From Phoronis australis (Eukaryota; Phoronida; Phoronidae), in assembly GCA_002633005.1 (NCBI GenBank), contig NMRA01000077.1:723635-787634 (forward strand): a stretch of DNA of 64,000 nucleotides, read 5' to 3'. Position numbers and translations under genes: made by a program. Shown piece by piece: positions 1-9,436 of the stretch. Each line of letters opens with the position of its first letter. The stretch's first letter is position 1. The notes below the pieces were generated by a model, which did not search any database, was not told the origin of the DNA, and saw nothing but the letters and a program-made list of their open reading frames with translations.

Positions 1-244
1 ACACGTCTGCGCTTCTCCAAGAAGGCGTTTCACTTGCGTGCAGTTAGCGTATTGACACCACAAGTCTTTCAAACGGTTTTCAGAACTACCCATATGTTCT
101 GTTGTCTGCATGTTCACTGTGCCTCTCTAGTATTTCTTGATCAATGTATTCCGGTTCGAACTGATAGCCTGTGAAACTTAACGATCGACCTGTGAAGTCT
201 TCGTTGGATGAGCTCTCGACTAAGTCGGTATTGTGAGTTGCCAT
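1..244 (-). pseudogene. P2X7 intracellular-domain-like protein, 5' fragment with frameshift
   Basis: On the minus strand a reading frame starts at the ATG at 244 (MATHNTDLVESS) and passes through an acidic/serine-rich stretch to the motif GYQFEPEYIDQEI. It stops at 86-88. Shifting by one base restores an open frame that reaches the window edge and contains LKDLWCQYANC and a further Cys. An acidic N-terminus, then a YQFEP/YMFEP motif, then a Trp-Cys start of a cysteine-rich Zn-binding region, is the layout of the P2X7 intracellular-domain-like proteins that are multi-copy in many invertebrates. The single-base shift points to a decaying copy or a sequencing error; an intron between the two frames is less likely because they abut. 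A second relative lies at 27375-27660. The rest of the cysteine region would lie to the left of the window. The family call rests on motif memory, not on a search. Confidence 0.5.
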
Positions 245-1387
245 GTTGACGTTTATTATTGGGCATTCTATTTTAAAATGAATTATTTTCACCCTAACCA
301 ACGCTTATTTAACAGAAACAAAATCCGTCTCATTAGATACAATTTGTAATGCCTTTGGAGTGTTTGTGAGTGCAAATATTTTGAGAAGCCAGCAATGAAT
401 TAATCACTGCGTTACCGGCTTTAGATGCAGTAAGGCTAATTGAACGAGCACCGTGGCTGTGTGAGCGCATGCTAATTCAGTGTTTGCTGAACGAAAACTG
501 TTGTGAATCAATAACTTCATTTTATATCCCATGGTCAGATGTTAGGGGAATCTTTTAGATATACATGTACATATACATTATTAGAATCATTGTTACTGTA
601 CAACTTTTGCCCTGACGGTATTACGAAAGGGGAACCTGACTTCGCAACCGTGACGAGTATGTAGATTTGCAGTTTTGTGGCTAATTCACCAAAATAATCA
701 GGTGCACATTATCTCTTTGGCTCACTAGTATAGTCTTTTTGTGACTGGAAGTTTACTTTTCAACTTCTAGTTGTTCATGATGTCTTCTGTCCGGCCGCGA
801 CGGCCTGATCAGGTTCCGAGAACCTGGCTGGAGCAACAAGGGTTTTGTGTGTTTAGAACTGAAAAAAATTGCAAGTCTAAAATTATAACACACAACTTGT
901 TTTCCTGTCTGTGTTTCACCGAAGAAGAATTCAAATTTATCACTTAAAAGACCCCAAACTCAAGCGTCCGACCTTGGTAAATTGGCCCACCAAACTTTGT
1001 AGGCTACAGTGCGCTCAAATACCCATAAATCCATTGCGAAATAAAACAACATGTTTGTTCAAGAACTCTATGTATTTGTAGGGGTTTTGATGACTTCAAG
1101 CGATAAGCTGACATGAGTAAGCCTGTTGTGAACTATATCGCAGCAAATCTTGATGAAATTCAGCCAGTTTAGCCCACACTTTATTGATGAAATTCAGCGC
1201 ACACTTTATTGATCCTCTATTATTTGTAATGTAATGCACTGTGTATGACTATTGTCCAGCTCAGCAGAAGACATCTGACTTTCATGGTACTACTTTCTCA
1301 GGTCAAGAGGTCATTCACTACTGTTGCTATGATGGTGGAACAATTGTCCTGCATACTACAAAGGGTAGAGCATTGTGATCATTTCTT
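245..1387. other. Gene-free stretch
   Basis: No convincing coding exon was seen. A 29-33 bp direct duplication (cores TTGATGAAATTCAGC and CACACTTTATTGAT) lies at about 1149-1213. Nothing else stands out. Confidence 0.4.
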
Positions 1388-1520
1388 GTGAATAACCTCA
1401 CCAGGAAGCATGTGCTTTTAGTGAATAACCTCACTAGGAAGCATGTGCTTTTAGTGAATAACCTCACTAGGAAGCATGTGCTTTTAGTGAATAACCTCAC
1501 TAGGAAGCATGTGCTTTTAG
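1388..1520. repeat. Minisatellite, 33-bp unit x4
   Basis: Four nearly perfect copies of a 33-bp unit beginning GTGAATAACCTCACTAGGAA lie head to tail. Because 33 is a multiple of three, both strands stay open through the array and give repetitive ORFs that are not genes. Confidence 0.95.
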
Positions 1521-3303
1521 TCAAATTTTCTGCAAAATTGCAGAATTGTATTCAGAAAAGGTACTGTTTTCTGAAAATAGAAAGATAGTATAATTTAATT
1601 TTCTACTCAACACAAATCTGTCTTAAAATGAACATGTTTTTTACTAAAATGTAGTAAAGAAACAATGTTGCAGGACAGATAAAGCATTATCAGCATGGCC
1701 ACAAATTTCATTTCACATAAATATTTATGAACAGATCTCAAAATCAGTTTTCAAAATATCCTTTTTTATTTTGTGCAGCTTTTAAGATGAAAACCGATAT
1801 TTTCATTAAAAGCCTCAATTTTTGACAGTATCTTATTCAAAAAGACACCCATTTAAAAAGTCAGTCTGGAGAACAACGTGGATAGCATTGCGTCAGTTTC
1901 ATTTGAGTCCGATAAGCTGTTATTGAGATACCAAGTTGGCAAAAAAATTTGAAATTTTCATCACTCATGACCATAAAATAAGACATCAACTTTTACCCTG
2001 AAGGTAAAGATTAATATCGAATTAAGTACAGCATGAACAGCTAAACTGTTAATGGCAGGTAAATATGGATTTAAAACTTTCCGCTTAAAAATCAAAGTGA
2101 TGTGACATTTGATTGCCAATCACAAAAGAAACACACGAGGTTGTTTTAAAATATTTTAAATAAAGTAAAGTTTTTACAAACAACATAACACGCTTCTTGA
2201 GCAAAAGTGAGGTTTATGGATAAATAATAAGGGTCAGATTATCACATTCCAAATCACTGTGAAGACAGGATATACATGAAGTAATAAAAATGTAACAGTG
2301 ATTAAAATCCCTTCTTAATACGGACATAAACAAAGCAGACCAGTAAATATTTGTAGGCGAAGGTGTGGAACCTGTCTAAAATGACCAGCTACCAATACCC
2401 TTAAGGCACAGTGTCACACGACAGCATTATAAATAAGATTTTTATCAGGGCTGCTATGCAGTTACTAACTACTACGTATGTATCACACTATGGACTACAG
2501 GTAGAACTTCAAATGGAAATTAGGATGCCTATTATATATCTATGGTTGAAATACAAATAAAATATCTACAAAAATACTACAGAGCACAACTACACGGAAG
2601 GGCATCTGCAGTCTCCCTGGAATTATAATACCACAAAATGTCCGGCACATATACAACACTGAGTGCACGAATGAGGTAACTTGGTCTACAAAATATGATC
2701 GCCAGTAAGCAGACCTGCATCACCACCATATCAGATTTGTTCACCCAGTATTCTATAGCTAATGAAAAGGACACATAACATATAACTCTGTAAGGTCAGG
2801 AAACAATGGACTCACATCTACAAGGGTTCCTGTTTCATAAAAGTTTACTAAGTCTAGAAAGTTCTATTGTTGGCACATGTCATCAGCACTATTCAACAAG
2901 TTATTATGTAATTATATTAGAGTCAAACCATAGGCTAGCCTATTACAATGATCTATTTGTCAACAAGCACTTCAACTGAGTTTGAATTATTGTGATCCAA
3001 TCCTGTTTTCATGATGAAATTTAAGGAGGTTTGTTAGGTACTTTTGAATGAAATAACGTTTAACGAAATGAAAAGTTCCAAGATTTTGGAATCGTAAATT
3101 AATAATATTGTGTTAATATAATTCAGACACTACTGTTAAACTGAGATAATTTATACGCCTAAACATGTAGAATTACCCCCCACTGAGTGTTACTGTGACA
3201 CGCTTTATAAAACTTGGCGCAGTCATGATACCGTTTACTAATAGCTCGGATGTAGTAGCTCTGGGGTCCAAATGGTAAACAACCCTATACCTACTGTAAC
3301 CAA
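1521..3303. other. AT-rich gene-free stretch
   Basis: Low-GC sequence with short, unstructured ORFs only. I saw no splice-flanked coding exon, RNA gene or repeat array. Confidence 0.4.
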
Positions 3304-3606
3304 CTAACAGCAATTGTAAGACTGACTGGCGTAGACATCATCGCACCGAATCAACAATAAACTTACTAATATATTAAAAAATATAATAAAAACAGCTTCC
3401 GCCATTCTTGCTCTAACCGTGGAAGCACTCGAGCACGGATTTCGTTCAACGTAACTGTACTCGCCACTGGGCCGGTCCCCTAGGAAGCGGACAACGTAAC
3501 GACCAGGTGTGACGACCTCGTCGATCACTACGTCTGCCCATATGTTGGCAGCTCGACCACTGCCTGCAGTTTCTCGTTTAACACTAAACACCGCCAAAGT
3601 AGCCAT
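3304..3606 (-). CDS. Possible exon of an unrecognised protein
   Basis: The minus frame opens with ATG at 3606 and runs 100 codons. The first ~70 residues have a protein-like composition, with segments such as WADVVIDEVVTPGRYVVRF and GEYSYVERNPC. The pattern of W-x-x-V, then V-x-F-x-G-D, then E-Y-x-Y-V faintly recalls PWWP/Tudor-type chromatin-reader folds, but I cannot name a family. The last ~30 residues (AVFIIFFNILV...) look like translated intron, so a donor probably lies around 3370-3430 on the minus strand. Its partner exons were not found in the window. A CRE palindrome joined to a CCAAT box lies upstream at 4254-4263. It could also be a chance ORF. Confidence 0.3.
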   Translation of the reverse strand: MATLAVFSVKRETAGSGRAANIWADVVIDEVVTPGRYVVRFLGDRPSGEYSYVERNPCSSASTVRARMAEAVFIIFFNILVSLLLIRCDDVYASQSYNCC

Positions 3607-4253
3607 CTATTTGAAGATCATCACGTTAGGAAATGCCCGACCACGTTGCACGACAAAAACAAACTTTCGTCGAGTCACTACTGTAATTAATGCGCGGTTG
3701 GAATAGTTTTAAAAATTATGTCAACGCAACGAAATTTGATGTATTATGTGGTACTAATTGACAAGAATCTTTTCAAATGTCTTTTTAAACTTTTATTTTG
3801 GTAATTTTAAAACTTTTCAAACAGAATGAACTAAACGAGTCGAAAAGCGTAGCCAACTATTCATACGCACTTAGGGCCAGAGCAGAAGTACTTTGAAAAA
3901 CTTCTCAACAAAGAACAAATTCAAAAGCAGTGTAAGGCATGGTTTTGCAGTATTTTTCGTCAAGAATTCGAATAAAATATCAAAACTGACCTCTGACTTA
4001 AAGCTAAGAAGTTGTGTTTTTACAACTGAAAACAACTGAGCTGAAGTAATAAAAGTTTTATGACCATTCACTTGACAGTGTAAACAGATCACACAGTGGA
4101 GCTAGTTATGTATGGAGATCTTATCCTGATAAGTCTCGCTGAAATCATTTGTGCGCTACCAGACACTTCGCTTTGTAAAGCGCGGCGCTTTCGAGCTTTA
4201 CTTCTCCAGGCTCTGTTGCGATACGCTGCTGAGCAGACTGCATTTGAACCTGT

Positions 4254-4263
4254 GACGTCATTG
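4254..4263. promoter_or_regulatory. CRE palindrome overlapping a CCAAT box
   Basis: The sequence TGACGTCATTGG reads as a full cAMP-response-element palindrome fused to an inverted CCAAT box (CCAAT on the minus strand). It sits about 650 bp upstream of the minus-strand candidate exon at 3606. Use as a promoter is inferred only from the motif. Confidence 0.3.
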
Positions 4264-4429
4264 GTTAGTTTCAACACCTCCGTCTGCTGTCAGGTATCAG
4301 GTAAAAGAGCTGTACTTGCTGTTATCAAGTGGAACTACTTGATCTAAATAGATGCAAAATCGGTTGTTTTTTGGGTGTCATTCTCCTTTAAAGTGTCTCT
4401 ATGTTATAATCTTTCTTCCCTGTTTGCAG

Positions 4430-4446
4430 CTGCAATGTATTCAAAG
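4430..4446 (+). CDS. KCNH2/6/7 (erg): Candidate 17-nt microexon of the erg-type channel gene
   Basis: A pyrimidine-rich acceptor (TCTTTCTTCCCTGTTTGCAG) is followed 17 nt later by a strong donor (CAAAG/GTGAGA). The 17 nt translate in phase 0 as LQCIQ plus two bases. Joining to the exon at 4620, which supplies the third base, gives S and then QLTRLEM in frame, extending the coiled-coil helix upstream. Signal quality and phase agree, but such short exons can arise by chance and no transcript is available. Confidence 0.35.
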
Positions 4447-4524
4447 GTGAGATAAATGCTTGAAGGATTCTTTTTCTAAATCATCGATGGTATTGTGCTT
4501 AATAATGCAGGCGGTATAAATAGT

Positions 4525-4602
4525 GTAGCTATCACTTGTAGCTATCACTTGTAGCTATCACTTGTAGCTATCACTTGTAGCTATCACTTGTAGCTATCAC
4601 TT
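4525..4602. repeat. 13-bp tandem repeat x6
   Basis: Six exact copies of GTAGCTATCACTT end 17 bp before the splice acceptor of the channel exon at 4620. The array lies just upstream of the acceptor tract and may disturb both assembly and splicing. Confidence 0.95.
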
Positions 4603-4603
4603 C

Positions 4604-5255
4604 CTTTCTCTGTTTACAGTCAGCTGACGCGGTTGGAGATGAAAATGAGCTCGGACATCTCAATTATTCTGCAAGTATTGCGTCATCAGTCACCGCCCCC
4701 GCCGCCATCACCAGTCAGTGTACAGTTAGCGACCTCTGGTGGCTCTTCTCCACCTTCTTATTGTGACAGTACAACGTCTTATCATTTGGGTCCACAGATG
4801 CAGGTCAGGCTCTTGAGTTGGTGTTAAGACATTCTATTTTCTTGGTTGTGTCTTTGTGGCAAACAATGCAAAATCTCCTGTTGGAAGTTTCTTGATTTTT
4901 ACGCTCCAGGAGAATGGTATGTAATGATGACTGAAGCTGGTTTGAGCTGATTAATGAGCGAAAAGTGACCCACACCCTGATCTTACAGCTTTTTGGTTTT
5001 GAAAATTATACAGTTAAAATGTATTGCATCACCACATGCATCAATGGATACCATAACCAAATATGTTTTTGTTTATAGCTTCTTATCCTGTTAATATTAA
5101 TGTTTTAGCCAATCACTGGTGTGAAGAATTTGACAGAATATGTCGAAACATCTATATTTATGGGGTTTGTCATTTTATTGTGATATTTGTTAAAATCTCA
5201 CCAGTTTCAGACCTAAGTGATTGCCTATCTCACCCTTTTTCAGTTTTCAGAAGCC
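4604..5255. repeat. Duplicated block, copy A (exon plus downstream intron)
   Basis: This 652-bp block, from the acceptor tract through the exon to AGTTTTCAGAAGCC, recurs nearly unchanged at 5280-5933. The second copy begins immediately after a run of Ns. Most likely these are two haplotypes of one locus placed in tandem by the assembler. Confidence 0.9.
4620..4803 (+). CDS. KCNH2/6/7 (erg): erg-type (Kv11) K+ channel, C-terminal coiled-coil exon, copy A
   Basis: Voltage-gated potassium channel subunit of the ether-a-go-go-related (erg, Kv11) family, which sits in the plasma membrane and carries repolarising current. This exon encodes LTRLEMKMSSDISIILQVLR, which closely matches the C-terminal tetramerising coiled coil of vertebrate erg channels (the L-N-R-L-E...D...V-L-Q-L-L-Q pattern). 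A proline/serine linker (SPPPPPSPVSVQL) and SYCDSTTSYHLGPQMQ follow. Acceptor TTTACAG ends at 4619 and donor CAG/GTCAGG follows 4803. The exon is 184 nt, entering with one base to complete a codon and leaving in phase 0. An alternative acceptor four bases further (CAG at 4621-4623) would give a 180-nt phase 0-0 exon. The transmembrane and cyclic-nucleotide-binding-homology exons must lie left of the window. Confidence 0.8.
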
Positions 5256-5279
5256 NNNNNNNNNNNNNNNNNNNNNNNN
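5256..5279. other. Assembly gap (24 N)
   Basis: A run of 24 Ns separates two nearly identical blocks. It falls where the 13-bp array would precede the second exon copy. Confidence 1.
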
Positions 5280-5933
5280 CTTTCTCTGTTTACAGTCAGC
5301 TGACGCGGTTGGAGATGAAAATGAGCTCAGACATCTCAATTATTCTGCAAGTATTGCGTCATCAGTCACCACCCCCGCCGCCATCACCAGTCAGTGTACA
5401 GTTAGCGACCTCTGGTGGCTCTTCTCCACCTTCTTATTGTGACAGTACAACGTCTTATCATTTGGGTCCACAGATGCAGGTCAGTCTCTTGAGTTGGTGT
5501 TAAGACATTCTATTTTCTTGGTTGTGTCTTTGTGGCAAACAATGCAAAATCTCCTGTTGGAAGTTTCTTGATTTTTACGCTCCAGGAGAATGGTATGTAA
5601 TGATCATTGAAGCTGGTTTGAGCTGATTAATAAGCGAAAAGGGACCCACACCCTGATCTTACAGCTTTTTGGTTTTTGAAAATTATACAGTTAAAATATA
5701 TTGCATCACCACATGCATCAATGGATACCAAAACCAACTATGTCTTTTGTTTATAGCTTCTTATCCTGTTAATATTAATGTTTTAGCCAATCACTGGTGT
5801 GAAGAATTTGACAGAATATGTCGAAACATCTATATTTATGGGGTTTGTCATTTTATTGTGATATTTGTTAAAATCTCACCAGTTTCAGACCTAAGTGATT
5901 GCCTATCTCACCCTTTTTCAGTTTTCAGAAGCC
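5280..5933. repeat. Duplicated block, copy B
   Basis: Second copy of the exon-plus-intron block at 4604-5255, differing by scattered substitutions and one or two single-base indels. It runs on into unique intron sequence. Confidence 0.9.
5296..5479 (+). CDS. KCNH2/6/7 (erg): erg-type K+ channel, C-terminal coiled-coil exon, copy B
   Basis: Same 184-nt exon as at 4620-4803, with acceptor ending at 5295 and donor CAG/GTCAGT after 5479. The two exon differences I can see (TCG/TCA Ser and CCG/CCA Pro) are synonymous, which confirms the coding frame. If the shared first acceptor is used, exons A and B cannot both be included in one in-frame mRNA, because A leaves in phase 0 while B needs two preceding bases. 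B is therefore probably the other allele of A. Confidence 0.75.
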
Positions 5934-6168
5934 GCTACCATTGTTGTGAATACTCTCAAATTTTTAAAGCGTTGTCTGATGTAAATTATGGTATTGAACC
6001 CTTGAAAAGAGTTAATTATTAATGTAGTAGTGCTTTTATTTTTTTAAATAAAATGAAAGTAAATTTGCATTTGTCCACAATACTGTATTCTATTGTTATT
6101 TGTGAGATTTTACTGAAATATTAAGTGCAAGTCAGTCCTGTATTAAGGTATGCGCAAAGAGTATAGTC
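5480..6168 (+). other. Intron of the channel gene
   Basis: Non-coding intron sequence that includes the rest of duplicated copy B. No further exon recognised. Confidence 0.5.
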
Positions 6169-6668
6169 ACTGAGCTGTATCCATATCATATTACTTATAG
6201 TACAGTCAGTTGTATCCATATCATATTACTTATAGTACAGTCAGTTGTAACCATATCATATTACACACTTTACAGTTGTTTTTAACTATGTCATATTATA
6301 CACAGTGCAGCCTTAAACCGTATCATATTACATGCAGTGCAGCTGGATGTAACCATGTCATGTTACGCACACTACAGTAGAGATGTCTTTAAACATGCCA
6401 CATTACACACAGTACAGTCTTAAACCATATCATGGCAGTGCAGTTGGCTGTAACCATGTCATATTAGGCACAGTAGAGTTGCTTGTAAACATATCATATC
6501 ACTGTGCAGTTGGCTGTTATCATATATAATACACATTAGTACAGTTGGCAATACCACATTACTCACAGTATAGTTGTCTGTTACCATATCATATTACGCA
6601 CTGTATAGTTGTCTGTTACCATATCATATTACGCACTGTAAAGTTGCTTGTAACCATACCATATTACT
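6169..6668. repeat. Degenerate minisatellite, ~33-36-bp unit
   Basis: About fifteen diverged copies of a unit with the core ACCATATCATATTAC followed by CACAGTACAGTTG. The same family continues at 7507-7590, 8221-8458 and 8700-9112, so the channel intron once held one long array that has since been interrupted. Confidence 0.9.
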
Positions 6669-7506
6669 CATGCCGTGAATTATTCGCATACAAGGAAAAC
6701 ACGCATTTCTAAAGATGTGTGGGAATTCTCACCTCGGCCTAAATTCCCGTTTTTCGTTATTTTGTGATATCTGAAACATTATGGCGTTTTCTCGGTGCTC
6801 CCAACTTGTTCGATGCTATAGCCCAACAACAAGTTGGGAAGAACACCCCTGTAGCCAATATCTTACAAGAATGTTTAAATCCATTCTGGCATTTATGGTT
6901 GTTGGAGGGCGGCCAGCTCTCTTTTGTTCGATGATTGCTCTAATTTCCAGTAAGATCATATCTAGCGTGACTGGGCTATGCTGCTAAAAATAAAAGTTAA
7001 GTTATAACTTATTTGAACATAAACCAGTAGCATTTCTTAAATCCTTGTCAAATGGTGATCATGTTTAGTTTTTGAATTTGCCAAAGTCACGCAACTACAA
7101 TCGAAGTTACGACAATTCATTCTTTTCCAATGTATACCAATTCGGTCAGTGTTTGACTGTGTTCACATGTCATCTGGTGGATAATTGTCCTGCCTCTTGT
7201 CATACCTGACAAAAGACTTTGCTTGGCAGTTAACAAAGAAGCTAGATGTTATCACACCCTCACAACCCTCTACCTCTGGTAAAGTCACTGAATGGAAAAA
7301 CTGCCATGTGTACCAAATCAAATACCAAAAAAACCAATTTCGGTGAAATAACAACCACCACTGTTGATGAAGTAGTGCTGGCAATTAGCTTTCTGCTTCA
7401 TTAGCTTAGAGCCTCATGAATGGGTGTGCTGAATAGGCATAAAAAAGTTGTCTGAGGGCGAAGGGAATCTCAGCTATGATCATTGTAAGGGAGACATTCT
7501 CCACAT
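6669..7506. other. Intron stretch between satellite blocks
   Basis: Short ORFs on both strands (for example 6781-6987 plus and 7163-7384 minus) have no recognisable domain and no convincing splice context. Nothing supportable. Confidence 0.4.
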
Positions 7507-7590
7507 GATGCAGTACAGTTGACTATAACCATATCATATTACACTCAATACAATTATAGCTGTAGCCATGTTGTACACACAGTGCAGTGT
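7507..7590. repeat. Satellite remnant
   Basis: Two to three decayed units (ACAGTTGACTATAACCATATC...) of the 33-36-bp family that flanks it on both sides. Confidence 0.7.
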
Positions 7591-7821
7591 TATATTTCGC
7601 TGTAGCTATATATCATTGCNTTCATGGATAGATTCAAGTTATTTGTAGACTAAATTGTATCCAGAGTCAGGATATGTGTTAATTAGTTATAACTCCATGT
7701 GCACATATGCATGTTTCATTTGATTTTATTTGCTGTATTTTGAAGTGAGTAACTTTTTATGGGGATAAACTATCGCCCCTGTATGCCTGCAGTGCGGCAT
7801 TCAGGCCTAGACCTGCCTCCC

Positions 7822-7960
7822 GTTCAGTAACGCTAGGACCTCGCTAAAAAGCAAGACTTCGCGAGATTACGTGAGTTATTGCCGTGTATTTCGAATGAGA
7901 ACACGTGACTTTGACTAGGTTTTAGCTAGGTCCTATCGTAGGTCCTAGCGTCTACTGAAC
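7822..7960. mobile_element. Small palindromic element, GTTCAGTA family, copy 1
   Basis: The 139-bp segment starts GTTCAGTAACGCTAGGACCT and ends with the near-inverse, so both ends fold together (inverted repeats about 35 bp, imperfect). Relatives lie at 56960-57084 and, with one arm, at 53550-53670. This fits a non-autonomous foldback or MITE-type transposon; the centre contains CGCGAGATTACGTGAG. The target-site duplication was not resolved. Confidence 0.65.
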
Positions 7961-8220
7961 GCACGCCGGGTTGAGTTCCCGCAGTCGTTCACAGCTTCGC
8001 ACAACATAACAAGTTCACATTTTCATCGTCCATTCACAGTTATTCCACGATCCATCTACCATCTTTTAAGTTGTGTTTACGTTTTAAGCTTAAAATTCAC
8101 CATAACAACTCCAGAAAAATTTAGCGTGTGTAGCAAAGACTCGGGGCCAAACAAGAGCAATATGGCGGGTTTTGCCCCTTTTCCGGTGACGTCACATTGA
8201 CTAACGAGAAACTCGCAAAT

Positions 8221-8458
8221 GAGCTATTGCAACCATATCACATTAGGCACAGTACAGTTAACTGCAACCCGCATATCACATTGGGCACAGTACAGTTAAC
8301 TGTAACCGTATCACATTGGGCACAGTACTGTTAACTGCAACCGCATCACTTTAGGCACAGTGCAGTTAATTGCAACCATATCACATTAGGCACAGTACAG
8401 TTAACTGTAACCATATCACATTAGGCACAGTACTGTTAATTGCAACCATATCACATTA
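8221..8458. repeat. Minisatellite, 35-bp unit, left part
   Basis: Well-preserved 35-bp units of the form AACCATATCACATTAGGCA-CAGTACAGTTAACTGC. The array is split by the transposon at 8459-8694 and continues at 8700. Confidence 0.95.
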
Positions 8459-8694
8459 CAGTGGCAGATCTACGATTTCAGTAAGGGGGGGTTTAGGATT
8501 TGAAAGAATCCGAGGCGCGTAGCGCCGAGGAGAAGGAAGGTCGCGAGAGGGTTTCCCTCCTCCCGTGTAAGATTTTTTGGGATTTTTAGTAGCTAATTTA
8601 GTTTTTCTGGCGATTTTTTTTCCAGTTTTTATTTTTGATCCTGTCCCGAGGGAGGGGTTTAAACCCCCTGAACCCCCCTGTAAATCCGCCTCTG
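8459..8694. mobile_element. 236-bp MITE with precise ends and 5-bp target duplication
   Basis: The element begins CAGTGGCAGATCTAC and ends with the inverse of CAGAGGCGGATTTAC, so it has terminal inverted repeats with further inverse pairing of the adjoining G-rich and C-rich tracts. It interrupts a 35-bp satellite unit and is flanked by a direct CATTA on both sides (8454-8458 and 8695-8699). Removing the element and one CATTA restores the satellite unit. It has no coding capacity of its own, so it is a non-autonomous DNA transposon. The ORF on its minus strand is incidental. Confidence 0.9.
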
Positions 8695-8699
8695 CATTA

Positions 8700-9112
8700 G
8701 GTAAAGTACAGTTAACTTTAACCCGCATATCACATTAGGCACAGTACAGTTAACTGCAACCGGCATATCACATTTGGCACAGTACAGATAATTGCAACCA
8801 TATCACATTTGGCACAGTACTGTTAATTGCAACCATATCACATTAGGCACAGTACAGTTAACTGCAACCATATCACATTAGGCACAGTACAGTTAACTGT
8901 AACCATATCACATTAGGCACAGTACAGTTAACTGCAACCATATCACATTAAGCACAGTACTTTTAACTGCAACCATATCACATTAGACACAGTACAGTTA
9001 ACTGTAGCCATATCACATTAGGCACAGTACTGTTAACTGCAACCATATCACATTAGGTGCAGTAGTTAACTGTAACCATATCATACTACACATTGTACAG
9101 TTGGCTTGGTAC
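8700..9112. repeat. Minisatellite, 35-bp unit, right part
   Basis: About eleven further units of the array at 8221-8458. The last two are more diverged (ACTGTAACCATATCATACTAC). Confidence 0.95.
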
Positions 9113-9337
9113 TTTTGGAATAAAATGTTGTAAGCCAACAAAGAGCCCTATAATCCCACTAACTGATCAGAAGTAATTACCATGTTTTATTAACCACACC
9201 TAGAGATGGGACAAAGGCCTGTTCAGATCAGTGATAATAGGTTGTCCAGTGTATGCTGTCAGTGAAGCCCCTAAGCTCACTTCACAATCACAATGTGAAA
9301 TACCCTTACTACAGTTGACCACTGGGTTTCATTTCAG

Positions 9338-9436
9338 TCCAACACTGAGACATCATCCCACACTCCCCATCCTCTGGACGAGATGACCCAGATCTATATT
9401 CCTGACGACGTGGACATCAAGAACTCCGATGTTTGA
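9338..9436 (+). CDS. KCNH2/6/7 (erg): erg-type K+ channel, terminal coding exon with PDZ-type C-terminus
   Basis: Acceptor GGGTTTCATTTCAG ends at 9337. The exon enters in phase 0, matching the phase-0 donors at 4803/5479, and encodes 32 residues (SNTETSSHTPHPL, then DEMTQIYIPDDVDIKNSDV) before TGA at 9434-9436. The tail is acidic and ends S-D-V. This fits the class-I PDZ ligand rule (S/T-x-hydrophobic), suggesting anchoring by a PDZ scaffold. Vertebrate erg channels I know do not end this way. Assignment to the channel rests on matched strand, phase and lack of any intervening coding exon; the tail itself is not a conserved family block. Confidence 0.7.
   Translation, partial: SNTETSSHTPHPLDEMTQIYIPDDVDIKNSDV

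Noticed and set aside
1327-1588. Repetitive ORFs on both strands
   Set aside because: They are translations of the 33-bp tandem repeat; a unit length divisible by three keeps all frames open.
4096-4347. Overlapping ORFs on both strands (plus 4096-4347, minus 4089-4277)
   Set aside because: No domain recognised and no erg-like sequence. Acceptor and donor signals do not bracket the frame.
8456-8728. 90-codon minus-strand ORF
   Set aside because: It lies almost entirely within the 236-bp MITE and reads its G/C-rich inverted repeats.
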